A DNA stretch of 36,733 bases, taken from CADEFX01 sp050260355 (lineage in GTDB: Bacteria > Pseudomonadota > Alphaproteobacteria > Rhizobiales > Hyphomicrobiaceae). Below the pieces are notes generated by a model. It was not told the DNA's origin. It did no database searches and saw only the letters and a list, made by a program, of their open reading frames with translations. This document shows, one piece after another, positions 24,388 to 32,712 of the stretch; the stretch's first letter is position 1; the number at the start of each line of letters is the position of its first letter. Where the stretch lies: positions 1 to 36,733 of the forward strand of contig JBLNBZ010000012.1 of assembly GCA_050260355.1 (NCBI GenBank). The letters run 5' to 3'. Position numbers and translations under genes: made by a program.

Positions 24388-25404
24388 CTAGGCGCTCTGG
24401 GCCTCGATGACAAAGACGCGGCTGTCGATCGTTCCCGCCTCGAGGTATGCCGCGGTGAGCTCGGCGAGCACCGGGGAAAACAGGAAGCCATGCCGGTAGG
24501 CGCCGTTGACCAGCAGATGCCGCCCGCGAACGATGATCTTCGGCACGTTGTCGGAAAGCGACGGCCGCACGCCCGCCGACAGCTCGACGATCTCAGCCTC
24601 GGCGAAGCCGGGATGCGTCGCGTAGGCGGTGCCCAGCAGATCGAGCGCGGAGCGGACCGTGACGGGCCCCACATCCTCCCGCTCGATGACGGTTGCGCCA
24701 ACCATGTACAGCCCCTCGCCCCACGGCACGATGTAGAGCGCGAAGCGGGGATGCAGCAGACGGATCGTCCGCGAGATGGCGACCTCGGGGGCGCGGACGA
24801 CGGCCATCTCGCCGCGCACGCCGCGCAGGTCCGCCAGGTCCGCGCGTGCCGCTATCCCGCGGCAATCGATGACATAGTCCGCATCCCCGCGCGCCGCAGG
24901 ATCGGCCGCGGCGTGCCCGAATTGGAGGACGGCTCCCATCCGCCGCAGCTCACCGATCAGCCAGGCGAGCGCGCGCCGCGGCGGCACGTGCGCCTCCTCG
25001 GCAAAGAACAGCCCACGCGGGAACCGTCCGGCCAGGTCAGGTTCCAGCTCCGCGATACGGGCCCGGTCGACGAGGGCGTGCCCATCGGTCATGCGTGCGA
25101 ACCGGGTGAGCTCGCTCTGATCGCGCGAGGCCGCAATGACGAGGCTGCCTCGTCCCACGACGAGCGGGCAAGCCGCCCGCCACAGCGCAAGGCCGTGCAA
25201 ACCGAGCTCTCGTACGACAGGCTCGGCGGATTCGGCCTCGCAGTAAGGCGCGAGCATGGCGCCGGCCATGCGGCTCGCGGCGCCGGTGGCCTCCTCGGGC
25301 AGTGCCTCCTGCAGCCTCACGCGGTGCCCGCGCCGCGCCAGCTCGAACGCCTGCCACAGGCCGAAGATACCGCCACCGATCACTCTGACTGAAAGCTTTG
25401 CCAC
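24388..25404 (-). CDS. thiO: glycine oxidase ThiO-like FAD oxidoreductase
   Basis: A roughly 338-residue DAO-family flavoprotein. ThiO oxidises glycine to dehydroglycine for the ThiG reaction. Visible are the N-terminal FAD motif VRVIGGGIFGLWQAFELARRGH, the family TGAASRMAGAMLAPYCEAES (the usual AS-x-x-AGMLAP stretch), DYVIDCRGIAA, LRGVRGEMAVVRAPEV, LYIVPWGEGLYMVGATVIERED and LVNGAYRHGFLFSPVLAE. The start is uncertain: GTG 25404 gives the usual N-terminus, and an ATG at 25455 adds 17 residues unlike the family. The gene is on the same strand as hmgA, 54 bases upstream of it, but 12 kb from thiSGE. A related amino-acid oxidase activity cannot be excluded. Confidence 0.83.
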   Translation of the reverse strand: MAKLSVRVIGGGIFGLWQAFELARRGHRVRLQEALPEEATGAASRMAGAMLAPYCEAESAEPVVRELGLHGLALWRAACPLVVGRGSLVIAASRDQSELTRFARMTDGHALVDRARIAELEPDLAGRFPRGLFFAEEAHVPPRRALAWLIGELRRMGAVLQFGHAAADPAARGDADYVIDCRGIAARADLADLRGVRGEMAVVRAPEVAISRTIRLLHPRFALYIVPWGEGLYMVGATVIEREDVGPVTVRSALDLLGTAYATHPGFAEAEIVELSAGVRPSLSDNVPKIIVRGRHLLVNGAYRHGFLFSPVLAELTAAYLEAGTIDSRVFVIEAQSA

Positions 25405-25494
25405 GCTGCTGGTCCAGGTCCACGCGCTCCGATGCACGAGGCTAGTGCATAGCATCCGTGCAGCACCCCTGGCGAGACGCTCGCTGCGCCGGGG

Positions 25495-27324
25495 TCAATC
25501 GCCCAGCGCAATGCCCTCGCGCCTCGGGTCGGCGCCACCTTCGAGCGAGCCGTCGCTGCGGCGCACGATAGCATGCACGCCCGAGTTCAGCTCGTCGAAG
25601 ACGAGGCGATGGCCGTAAGGCTTGATCTTCAACGCATACCAGAGCGAGGGATAGGGCGACCAGGCATGGCCGAGGATGTCCAGGGGAGACAGGCCGGCGA
25701 TCTCCATCTCGTAGCCGCGGCCTCGACTGCCGAAATTGATCAGGGCAACCGCCGCTTGGGCGTCCATCTCCCAGTCGATCAGGGCGATGAGCGTTTTCAG
25801 CACGTAGAGAATGATACGGCTCCCGCCGGGAGAGCCCAGGACCGCCTTGGCCTGGCCGCTCTCGTCGAGCACGATCGTGGGCGCCAGCGAGCTGCGAGGC
25901 CGCTTGCCGGGCTCGACGCGGTTGGCGATCGCGCGCCCGTCCGCTGAGCTCGGGCGGAAGGAGAAATCGGTCAACTGGTTGTTGAGCAGGAAGCCCGACG
26001 CCCACAGCCCCGAGCCGAACGCCGACTCGATCGTCGTCGTCATGGCGAGCGCATTGCCTTCGCCATCGATGACCGAGATGTGGCTGGTGCCTGCGGCCTC
26101 CAGCGTCGCATCGGGCCCCAAGGCCACCCTCGGCAAGCCAGGCGGCGTCCCGGCGAAGGCCACAGATGCAGCAAACGGATTGATCAGCGCGCGGCGTGCC
26201 TCGATATAGCTCGGATCGAGCAGGCCCGTCGGCAGCGGAACGAAGTCGGTGTCGGCCACGTACCAGTCTCGATCCGCATAGGCGAGCTTCTCGGCTTCCG
26301 CGATCAGATGCAGCGCATACGCGTGCATGGCTGCCCGCTGCCCGCGGCCGAGGTCGAACGCCTCCAGCAGCGCCAGCGTCTGTCCCACCGTGATCCCGCC
26401 GGATGACGGCGGTCCCATGCCGCACACCCGGTGCCTGCGATAGGCGACACAGACCGGCGGACGCTCCTTGGCGCGATAGGCGGCGAGGTCGGCGAGCGTC
26501 AGATCGCCCTTGTGGCCGGCCGCATCGTTGACGGCACGCACGATCGCCGCCGCGATCGGTCCCCCATAGAAAGCCGCGGCACCTCGGGCGGCGATTGTCT
26601 TCAGCGTCTCGCCGAGCTCCGGATTGAACAGCCGATGCTGGGAAGGCCAGGCCACGCCGTCGGCATCGAAAAAATAGCGCCGCGCTGCAGGCGCAAAGGT
26701 CTTCGGCCCTTGCCAGGTGAGCAGCAGATTGAGCCGCTCCGAGACGAGGAAGCCTTCTCCGGCAAGCTTGATGGCGGGCTCGAACAGCCGCGCCCATGGA
26801 AGCCGGCCATGCTGGCGATGCGCCAGCTCGAGCATGGCCAGCACACCCGGCACGCCGACGCTCAAGCCCGACTTCACCGCCTCCTGGAACGGCATGGGCC
26901 TGCCGTCCTTGAGGAAGCGATCGGGCCGCGCGGCCGCAGGCGCGGTCTCGCGGCCATCGTAGGTCTTGAGCTCGCGCTTGGCGGCATCGAAATGGACCAG
27001 GAAGGCTCCGCCGCCGAGGCCCGAGGATTGCGGCTCGACCAGATTCAACACGAGCTGCACGGCGATCGCAGCATCGACAGCGCTGCCGCCCTGCCTCAGG
27101 ATCTCGCGTCCGGCCTCGGCCGCATAGGGATTGGCGGCAGCCACCATGTAGCGGGCGGCGCGAGCAAGCGCGTGCTGCGTCAGGCCGGATGCGCTTTCCG
27201 GCGCCACCTGAGCCCGCTGTGCGAAGGCATCGCGGGGCTGCGCAATCAAGAGCGACGCCAGAAGCGGCAGGATCACGGCCAAGGGCAGACGCAATCGCCC
27301 GGTCTTTGGCTTGCGATGGCTCAT
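25495..27324 (-). CDS. ggt: gamma-glutamyltransferase (glutathione hydrolase)
   Basis: A 609-residue Ntn hydrolase precursor. The N-terminus is a Sec signal (RLPLAVILPLLASLLIAQPRDAFAQ), so it acts in the periplasm on glutathione and other gamma-glutamyl compounds. It self-cleaves before the nucleophile Thr413 in AAGTSHISVIDGEGNALAMT. Other marks are PSSGGITVGQTLALLE, FGSGLWASGFLLNNQLTDF, VLGSPGGSRI and the terminal GGADPRREGIALGD. MVAAANPYAAEAGREILRQGGSAVDAAIA at the start of the mature chain is the family opening. The ATG at 27324 was chosen over one eight codons upstream. It may share a transcript with thiO, 90 bases downstream. A GGCT-like gene for gamma-glutamyl turnover lies at 301-717. 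Confidence 0.93.
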   Translation of the reverse strand: MSHRKPKTGRLRLPLAVILPLLASLLIAQPRDAFAQRAQVAPESASGLTQHALARAARYMVAAANPYAAEAGREILRQGGSAVDAAIAVQLVLNLVEPQSSGLGGGAFLVHFDAAKRELKTYDGRETAPAAARPDRFLKDGRPMPFQEAVKSGLSVGVPGVLAMLELAHRQHGRLPWARLFEPAIKLAGEGFLVSERLNLLLTWQGPKTFAPAARRYFFDADGVAWPSQHRLFNPELGETLKTIAARGAAAFYGGPIAAAIVRAVNDAAGHKGDLTLADLAAYRAKERPPVCVAYRRHRVCGMGPPSSGGITVGQTLALLEAFDLGRGQRAAMHAYALHLIAEAEKLAYADRDWYVADTDFVPLPTGLLDPSYIEARRALINPFAASVAFAGTPPGLPRVALGPDATLEAAGTSHISVIDGEGNALAMTTTIESAFGSGLWASGFLLNNQLTDFSFRPSSADGRAIANRVEPGKRPRSSLAPTIVLDESGQAKAVLGSPGGSRIILYVLKTLIALIDWEMDAQAAVALINFGSRGRGYEMEIAGLSPLDILGHAWSPYPSLWYALKIKPYGHRLVFDELNSGVHAIVRRSDGSLEGGADPRREGIALGD

Positions 27325-27411
27325 GTGTCCCGCACGGCAGCTCTGCATCGCCTCGTCGATTCGACCTAGATTAGAGGGCGAGGACGAGGAGAAGGGAACT
27401 CGTTAATACGA

Positions 27412-30400
27412 TCAGTGAAAGTCCCTCGATTTAGGGATGATGCGCTCGTTGCGCGGATGGCCTGCCCAGCGCGGATGTACAGGGGAGCGGGCGGAGCCTG
27501 GATCCGGCCGGCGCACCTCATCGGCGTTGGCGATGGGGATCCGCATCGGCTCTGCGCCGTCGTCCATCAGCTCCAGCAGCCAGTCGCTCCTGTCCTCGAT
27601 GCGGGCGGAGACGACATGGATGATGTCCTCGTGCCTCTGCACGCGGCCGCGCACCACCAGCAGGCGGCCGCCCATGATGGCACGGCGGAATTTCTCCAGC
27701 GTCTTCGGCCACACCACGGCGTTGGCGATCCCGGTCTCGTCCTCGATGGTCATGAACACGACGCCCTGGGCGGAGCCCGGCCGCTGGCGCACGAGCACGA
27801 CGCCGGCAACGGCGACCCAGGCCCCGTCGCGCATCTTCCGCAGATCCGCACACGTGCGGATGCGCGCCGCAGCAAGCCGCACGCGCAGGAAGCTCATCGG
27901 GTGCGCTTTGAGCGACAGGCGCAGCGTCTGGTAGTCGTTGACGACATGCTCCGAGAGCGGCATTGCGGGCAGGGCGACATGCGGCTCCGGCCCCGCCTCG
28001 CGCGCTTCGCCCCAGGCAAACAGCGGCAACGGCTCGGCTGCCGCCAGCGCCTTCATCTCCCACAACGCCTGACGGCGGTCGAGACCGATCGAGCGGAAGG
28101 CATCGGCTGCCGCCAGCCTCTCGAGCGTGGCGAGCCTGACGCCGGCACGCAGCCACACATCGTGCATGTCGCGGAAGGGCGAGCCCCTTTCTGCCCCCGC
28201 CCTCTCTCCGCGAAGGGGGAGGGGAGAAGAGTTTGCGGCCTGGCTTGGAGCATCGCGGCGCACGCCCTCTCGCGCCAGGACGATCTTCTTCACCTCCTCC
28301 TCTTGCAGGCCGTCGATCTGGCGCAGGCCCAGCCGCAGCGCGGGCCCGCCATCTGCGCCGCCAGGCTCGAGCGTGCAGTCCCAATCGGAATGATTGACGT
28401 CGGCCGGGCGCACCTCGACGCCGTGCTCGCGCGCATCGCGCACGATCTGGGCTGGCGCATAAAACCCCATGGGCTGCGAGTTGAGCAGCGCCGCCGCAAA
28501 CACCGCCGGATAGTGGCACTTGATCCAGGACGAGACATAAACGAGGAGAGCGAAGCTTGCGGCGTGGCTCTCGGGAAAGCCGTACTCGCCGAATCCCTGG
28601 ATCTGACTGAAGCAGCGCCGTGCGAATTCCAGATCATAGCCGCGCGCCGCCATGCGGGAGACCATCTTCTCCTCCAGGAGCCCGATGGTGCCGCGCCGGC
28701 GAAAGGTGGCCATGGCCTTGCGCAGGTCGTTGACCTCGGCATCGGAGAACTTGGCCGCCACCATGGCGATGCGCATGGCCTGCTCCTGGAACAGCGGCAC
28801 GCCTTTGGTCTTGCCCAGGATCTGTTGCAATTCGTGCCTGTCGCCGTGCTCGGGGGCAGGCGAGGGATAGATCTCCGGCTCGAGCCCCGAACGGCGCCGC
28901 AGGTAGGGATGCACCATGTCGCCCTGGATGGGTCCCGGCCGCACGATCGCCACCTCGATGACAAGGTCGTAGAAGGTGCGCGGCTTCAGACGCGGCAGCA
29001 TGTTCATCTGCGCGCGGCTCTCGACCTGGAACACGCCGATCGAGTCGGCCTTGCAGAGCATGTCGTAGACCTTCGGGTCGTCGCGCGGCACGCTGGCAAG
29101 CGTCAGATGCCGCCCATGATGCAGCGCGAGCAGGTCGAAGGCGCGGTGAATGCAGGTGAGCATGCCGAGCGCCAGCACATCGACCTTGAGCAGATTGAGC
29201 GCGGCAAGATCGTCCTTGTCCCATTCCACGAAGGTGCGCTTCTCCATGGCCGCGTTGCCGACGGGGACGACCTCGATCAAGGGGCCACGCGTCAGCACGA
29301 AGCCGCCCACGTGCTGGGAGAGATGGCGCGGGAAGCCGACCAGCTCCTCGGTGAGCTCGAGCACGGTGCGCAAGAGCGGATCGGCCGGATCGAGACCCGC
29401 CTCGCGCACGCGCTCATCGGGCAGGGCGCCGTTGGAGTCGATGCCCCAGACCATGCCGGCGAGCGCTGCGACGGTGTCCTCCGACAGACCCATGGCCTTG
29501 CCGACCTCGCGGACCGCCGAGCGGGCGCGATAGCTGATGACCGTGGCGGCGATCCCGGCGCGGTCGCGGCCATAGCGGTCGTAGATGTATTGGATCACCT
29601 CCTCGCGCTTCTCGTGCTCGAAATCGACGTCGATGTCGGGCGGCTCGCGCCGCTCGGGCGATATGAACCGCTCGAACAGCAGATCGATCTCGGTCGGGTT
29701 CACCGCGGTGATGTCGAGGCAATAGCAGACCGCCGAATTGGCGGCCGAGCCGCGGCCTTGCGCCAGGATGTTGTGGTTGTGGGCGTAGTGCACGATGTCG
29801 TGCACGGTGAGGAAGTAATGCGCGTAGTTGAGCTCGGCGATGAGCGCGAGCTCCTTCTTCAGGAGCGCGGCGACTTTCGGCGGGATGCCCTCGGGAAAGC
29901 GGCGGCGCGCCCCCTCCCAGGTGAGATCCTCGAGATGACCCTGCGGTGTCTTGCCGGCAGGCACCGGCTCGTCGGGATACTCGTATTCGAGATGATCGAG
30001 CGAGAAGCGGCAGGCCTGCATGATCTCGATCGTGCGCGCGAGCGCATCCTCGTGGCCTGCGAAGAGGCGCGCCATCTCGCGCGGGGCCTTGATGTGGCGT
30101 TCCGCATTGGCCGCGAGCCTGAAGCCCGCCTCGGCAATCGTGCAGTGCTCGCGGACGCAAGTGAGCACATCCTGCAACGGTCGGCGATGGGCCGCGTGAT
30201 AGAGCACATCGCCGGTGGCTATGAGCGGGGTGCCGCAGCGGCGAGCCAGCTCCGCCAGGGCGGCAATGCGCGCGCGATCCTCGCCGCGATAGGTATGCGA
30301 GGCGGCAAGATAAAGCGGCGCATCGCCGACCGCCGCCTTGATGCGGCGGAGCATCGATGCCAGCGTCTCGCGCTGCCTGTCATCCCGAGCCGCCTCCTTC

Positions 30401-31101
30401 GACGCCTCAGCCGTCGCGCCGCGACGTGCTCTCTCCCCCTTCTCCTCTCCTCTTGTTGACAGGGAGGGGCCGGAGGTGGGGTTAAGAGGCAAGCGCCATA
30501 CGCGCAAGGAAGCACAACCGGAAGCCGAAAGAGACGATCCTTCCAGCTCGGCGCGCTGGGAGAGGGGATCTCCCTGCTTGAAAGGAAAGCGGAGGATCGC
30601 GGCGCCGCGCTCGCCCTGCGTCCGGATGTCGTTGTCTTCCTGCCGCGCGTCGCGGGCCACCTCCGCGCCGTGCTCCATTTCGCGCCAATCCCACTCCTCA
30701 GGCGGCAGCGCGATGAAGATCTGGTCTTTCGCATAAAGGGCGACATCGCTGAGAAAAAGCGTGCACTGCCCCTTCTCGGCGCGTCCCTGCCCGAGCGACA
30801 GCAGACGGCACAGACGGCCCCACGCCGCCCGATCGGTGGGAAAGCAGAGGAGGCTCGGGGCATCCTGCAGCTCAAGCCGCGCACCCGGAATGAACCGCAG
30901 GCCCAGCTCCTTGGCTGCCACATGCGCACGCACAAGGCCCGCCACCGTATTGCGGTCGGCAATCGCGAGGCCCGCAAGCCCCAGGGTTTTCGCCTGCGCG
31001 ACCAGCTCGTGCGGATGCGAGCCGCCGCGCAGGAACGAGAAGTTGCTGATCGCCTGCAGCTCGGCGTAGTCGGAGATGACGGCCGGCTTCTTGCGCGCCA
31101 T
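27412..31101 (-). CDS. dnaE2: error-prone DNA polymerase DnaE2 (ImuC)
   Basis: C-family alpha-subunit-like polymerase of the SOS mutasome, acting with ImuA and ImuB in translesion synthesis. From the chosen ATG it is 1229 residues, longer than the usual 1050-1150. The N-terminal PHP domain (LQAISNFSFLRGGSHPHELV) leads to the catalytic aspartates in PPDIDVDFEHEKREEV (about residue 490), the finger region, a helix-hairpin-helix stretch and an OB fold (GVVLVRQRPGSAQGVVFMTIEDETG). The excess length comes from two in-frame stretches, about residues 145-240 and 946-974, that are Ser/Arg/Gly-rich and absent from typical DnaE2. The ATG at 31101 is six bases after GAGGG; ATG 31107 is closer to it. imuB ends just upstream. 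Confidence 0.93.
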   Translation of the reverse strand: MARKKPAVISDYAELQAISNFSFLRGGSHPHELVAQAKTLGLAGLAIADRNTVAGLVRAHVAAKELGLRFIPGARLELQDAPSLLCFPTDRAAWGRLCRLLSLGQGRAEKGQCTLFLSDVALYAKDQIFIALPPEEWDWREMEHGAEVARDARQEDNDIRTQGERGAAILRFPFKQGDPLSQRAELEGSSLSASGCASLRVWRLPLNPTSGPSLSTRGEEKGERARRGATAEASKEAARDDRQRETLASMLRRIKAAVGDAPLYLAASHTYRGEDRARIAALAELARRCGTPLIATGDVLYHAAHRRPLQDVLTCVREHCTIAEAGFRLAANAERHIKAPREMARLFAGHEDALARTIEIMQACRFSLDHLEYEYPDEPVPAGKTPQGHLEDLTWEGARRRFPEGIPPKVAALLKKELALIAELNYAHYFLTVHDIVHYAHNHNILAQGRGSAANSAVCYCLDITAVNPTEIDLLFERFISPERREPPDIDVDFEHEKREEVIQYIYDRYGRDRAGIAATVISYRARSAVREVGKAMGLSEDTVAALAGMVWGIDSNGALPDERVREAGLDPADPLLRTVLELTEELVGFPRHLSQHVGGFVLTRGPLIEVVPVGNAAMEKRTFVEWDKDDLAALNLLKVDVLALGMLTCIHRAFDLLALHHGRHLTLASVPRDDPKVYDMLCKADSIGVFQVESRAQMNMLPRLKPRTFYDLVIEVAIVRPGPIQGDMVHPYLRRRSGLEPEIYPSPAPEHGDRHELQQILGKTKGVPLFQEQAMRIAMVAAKFSDAEVNDLRKAMATFRRRGTIGLLEEKMVSRMAARGYDLEFARRCFSQIQGFGEYGFPESHAASFALLVYVSSWIKCHYPAVFAAALLNSQPMGFYAPAQIVRDAREHGVEVRPADVNHSDWDCTLEPGGADGGPALRLGLRQIDGLQEEEVKKIVLAREGVRRDAPSQAANSSPLPLRGERAGAERGSPFRDMHDVWLRAGVRLATLERLAAADAFRSIGLDRRQALWEMKALAAAEPLPLFAWGEAREAGPEPHVALPAMPLSEHVVNDYQTLRLSLKAHPMSFLRVRLAAARIRTCADLRKMRDGAWVAVAGVVLVRQRPGSAQGVVFMTIEDETGIANAVVWPKTLEKFRRAIMGGRLLVVRGRVQRHEDIIHVVSARIEDRSDWLLELMDDGAEPMRIPIANADEVRRPDPGSARSPVHPRWAGHPRNERIIPKSRDFH
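28182..28262. repeat. repeat-like in-frame insertion in dnaE2 (C-terminal part)
   Basis: This stretch codes for VRRDAPSQAANSSPLPLRGE plus RAGAERG, between the normal family segments KKIVLAREG and SPFRDMHDVWLRAG. Its DNA holds CCCTCTCTCCGCGAAGGGGG with AGGGG following, an imperfect palindrome like the CTCTCCCC/GGGGAGAG repeats found between genes in Rhizobiales. The reading frame is kept. No mobile-element ends were seen. Confidence 0.6.
30385..30676. repeat. large repeat-like in-frame insertion in dnaE2 (N-terminal part)
   Basis: About 290 bases code for a low-similarity stretch (RFPFKQGDPLSQRAELEGSS, then RVWRLPLNPTSGPSLSTRGE) between the DnaE2 segments ALPPEEWDWREMEHG and TLASMLRRIKAAVGDAPLYL. 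The DNA includes a CTCTCCCC-type palindromic region at about 30431-30474 and a perfect GGGAGA-GGGGA-TCTCCC hairpin at 30558-30574. It reads like a dispersed intergenic repeat absorbed in frame. Edges are estimated from where family similarity stops. Confidence 0.6.
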
Positions 31102-31110
31102 GCTCATCCC

Positions 31111-32712
31111 TCACCCGAACAGCCCGTGCACGAACCAGCGCGGCCGGGTCTCGTCCGCACACGCGTAAAGACCTTCCCGAAACACCCAGTAGCCCGCGCC
31201 CGTCTCGTCCTCGAGGCAGTAGTAGTCGCGCGTTCGAGACTGCGGTGCGGCGGCATCCTCCTTCCCCTGCCCGAGCGCCAGCCACCACTCGGGCTCGATC
31301 CGCTCGGGGCCTTCCGCGCGCACGATGCGACGCTCAACCTTGCGCCATGTCATGAGCGCGGGGGCGCCTTCGGGGACCTCGGCCAGCACAGTGATGGGCT
31401 CCGGCGGAGCAAGCAGGAAAGGCGGGCGACGCGCCAGGCCTCGGGCCTGCGGTGCCGCGAGGGAGCGCGAGGCAAGCGCTGCAACGCCGAGCTGGGCGCG
31501 CTCAGGGATATGACTTGCGCGAGGAACGAGGCGGAGCACGTTCTCGCGGCCGAGCCGATTCGACAGCCGGTCGATGAGCGCAGCCGGATCTTCCATAGCG
31601 CCCGGACCATCGGGTGCAAGCTTGCGTTGCTGAGCGTCCAGAGCCTCGACCGACGGCGCCGCGAGCGTCACCACATCGATGCCGAAGCCGGCATCGAGGC
31701 TCTGCGTCTTCTCCGCCAGCAGACGGCAGATGTGGCTCGGATCGCGGCAGGGTGCGCTGGTGCCGATCACGGCTTCGGCAATGGTGCCGTCGACGCGATA
31801 GAGCGACAGCACGATGCGGCGTGCGCCGCGGCCAGCATGCGTGAGGCTCGCTGCAAGGTCGTGGGCAAGAGCCTCGATCGCGTGCTCGATGCCGTCTGCC
31901 GAGATCAGGGGCTCGGGAAAAGCCAGGCGCGCGAGGAATTGCGGCGGCTCGATCAGCGGCGCACGCGGCTCCGACGTCGAGCCCAGCGCCTGATCGAGAC
32001 GCAGCAGCACCGCAGCGGCAAGTCCGGCTCCCTTTACGCCCTTCGACTTTGCCGTGGCATGGAAGCGGCGCTCGAGTGCGGCGCGCGGCACACCATAGAG
32101 CTGACTGATGCGTTTGAGACCCAAGCGTTGCAGGAGCCGTGTGGTATCGGGCTCGAGGCGCAAGCCCGATACGGGCAGATCCGCCAGCGCCGATTTCATC
32201 TCGCTGGGCTCCGCAATCGCAAAAGGAGTGGCCGCCGAGGTTGCAAATCGCGCGAGCGCGAAGGCTGCTCCCAGCGTATCGGCAAGGCCGGCGCGCGCCG
32301 TAATGCCGAAGGCGGCAAAGCGGCGGACGAGATCGGCAAGGAGGCTTTTCTCTCCCCCGAAGAGATGGGCGACGCCGGTCACGTCGACCCAGACGCCATC
32401 CACGCCGTCCACATTGCGGGACGGACCGTAGCGTCCGCACCAGCGTGCGAGGGCCGCGAGTGCGACCCGATCTTTTCGCGGCTCGGCTTGACGCACAGCC
32501 AGCGCAGGGAGGGCCGCGCGCGCATCGGCCAATGCTGCGCCGGTGCGCACGCCAAGCGCCAGCGCACACGCGTTGGCGGCCGTGATCGTGATGCCGTGCG
32601 TGCCAGCTTCAACGAGCGCGAACGGACGGTCGTCCGGCACGTTGGCCGGCATATGCCGCCGCATCCGCTCGATCGGCCAGGCCGGCAGCCAAACCGAAAC
32701 GATGCGTGTCAT
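31111..32712 (-). CDS. imuB: ImuB, Y-family polymerase-like mutasome protein
   Basis: A 533-residue Y-family polymerase homologue that does not polymerise but links ImuA, DnaE2 and the sliding clamp. The N-terminus MTRIVSVWLPAWPIERMRR is typical of ImuB and lacks the catalytic Asp of true Y-family enzymes. The second acidic site is GVWVDVTGVAHLFGG, not the usual S-x-DE. The thumb/little-finger-like regions follow (LKRISQLYGVPRAALERRF, LDQALGSTSEPRAPLIEPP). The C-terminal part, RDYYCLEDETGAGYWVFREG to FVHGLFG, is the conserved ImuB tail. The start ATG at 32712 lies 104 bases inside the imuA 3' end; the stop is a few bases before dnaE2. SOS-induced through the imuA promoter. Confidence 0.93.
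   Translation of the reverse strand: MTRIVSVWLPAWPIERMRRHMPANVPDDRPFALVEAGTHGITITAANACALALGVRTGAALADARAALPALAVRQAEPRKDRVALAALARWCGRYGPSRNVDGVDGVWVDVTGVAHLFGGEKSLLADLVRRFAAFGITARAGLADTLGAAFALARFATSAATPFAIAEPSEMKSALADLPVSGLRLEPDTTRLLQRLGLKRISQLYGVPRAALERRFHATAKSKGVKGAGLAAAVLLRLDQALGSTSEPRAPLIEPPQFLARLAFPEPLISADGIEHAIEALAHDLAASLTHAGRGARRIVLSLYRVDGTIAEAVIGTSAPCRDPSHICRLLAEKTQSLDAGFGIDVVTLAAPSVEALDAQQRKLAPDGPGAMEDPAALIDRLSNRLGRENVLRLVPRASHIPERAQLGVAALASRSLAAPQARGLARRPPFLLAPPEPITVLAEVPEGAPALMTWRKVERRIVRAEGPERIEPEWWLALGQGKEDAAAPQSRTRDYYCLEDETGAGYWVFREGLYACADETRPRWFVHGLFG

Noticed and set aside
27415..30459. Very long open frame on the plus strand opposite dnaE2
   Set aside because: It is antisense to a clear polymerase gene, has His/Arg/Ala-rich composition and no domain; long antisense frames are common in GC-rich DNA.
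28182..30676. Frameshift or pseudogene in dnaE2 as the cause of its odd length
   Set aside because: The reading frame is continuous and all family motifs on both sides of each insertion are intact.
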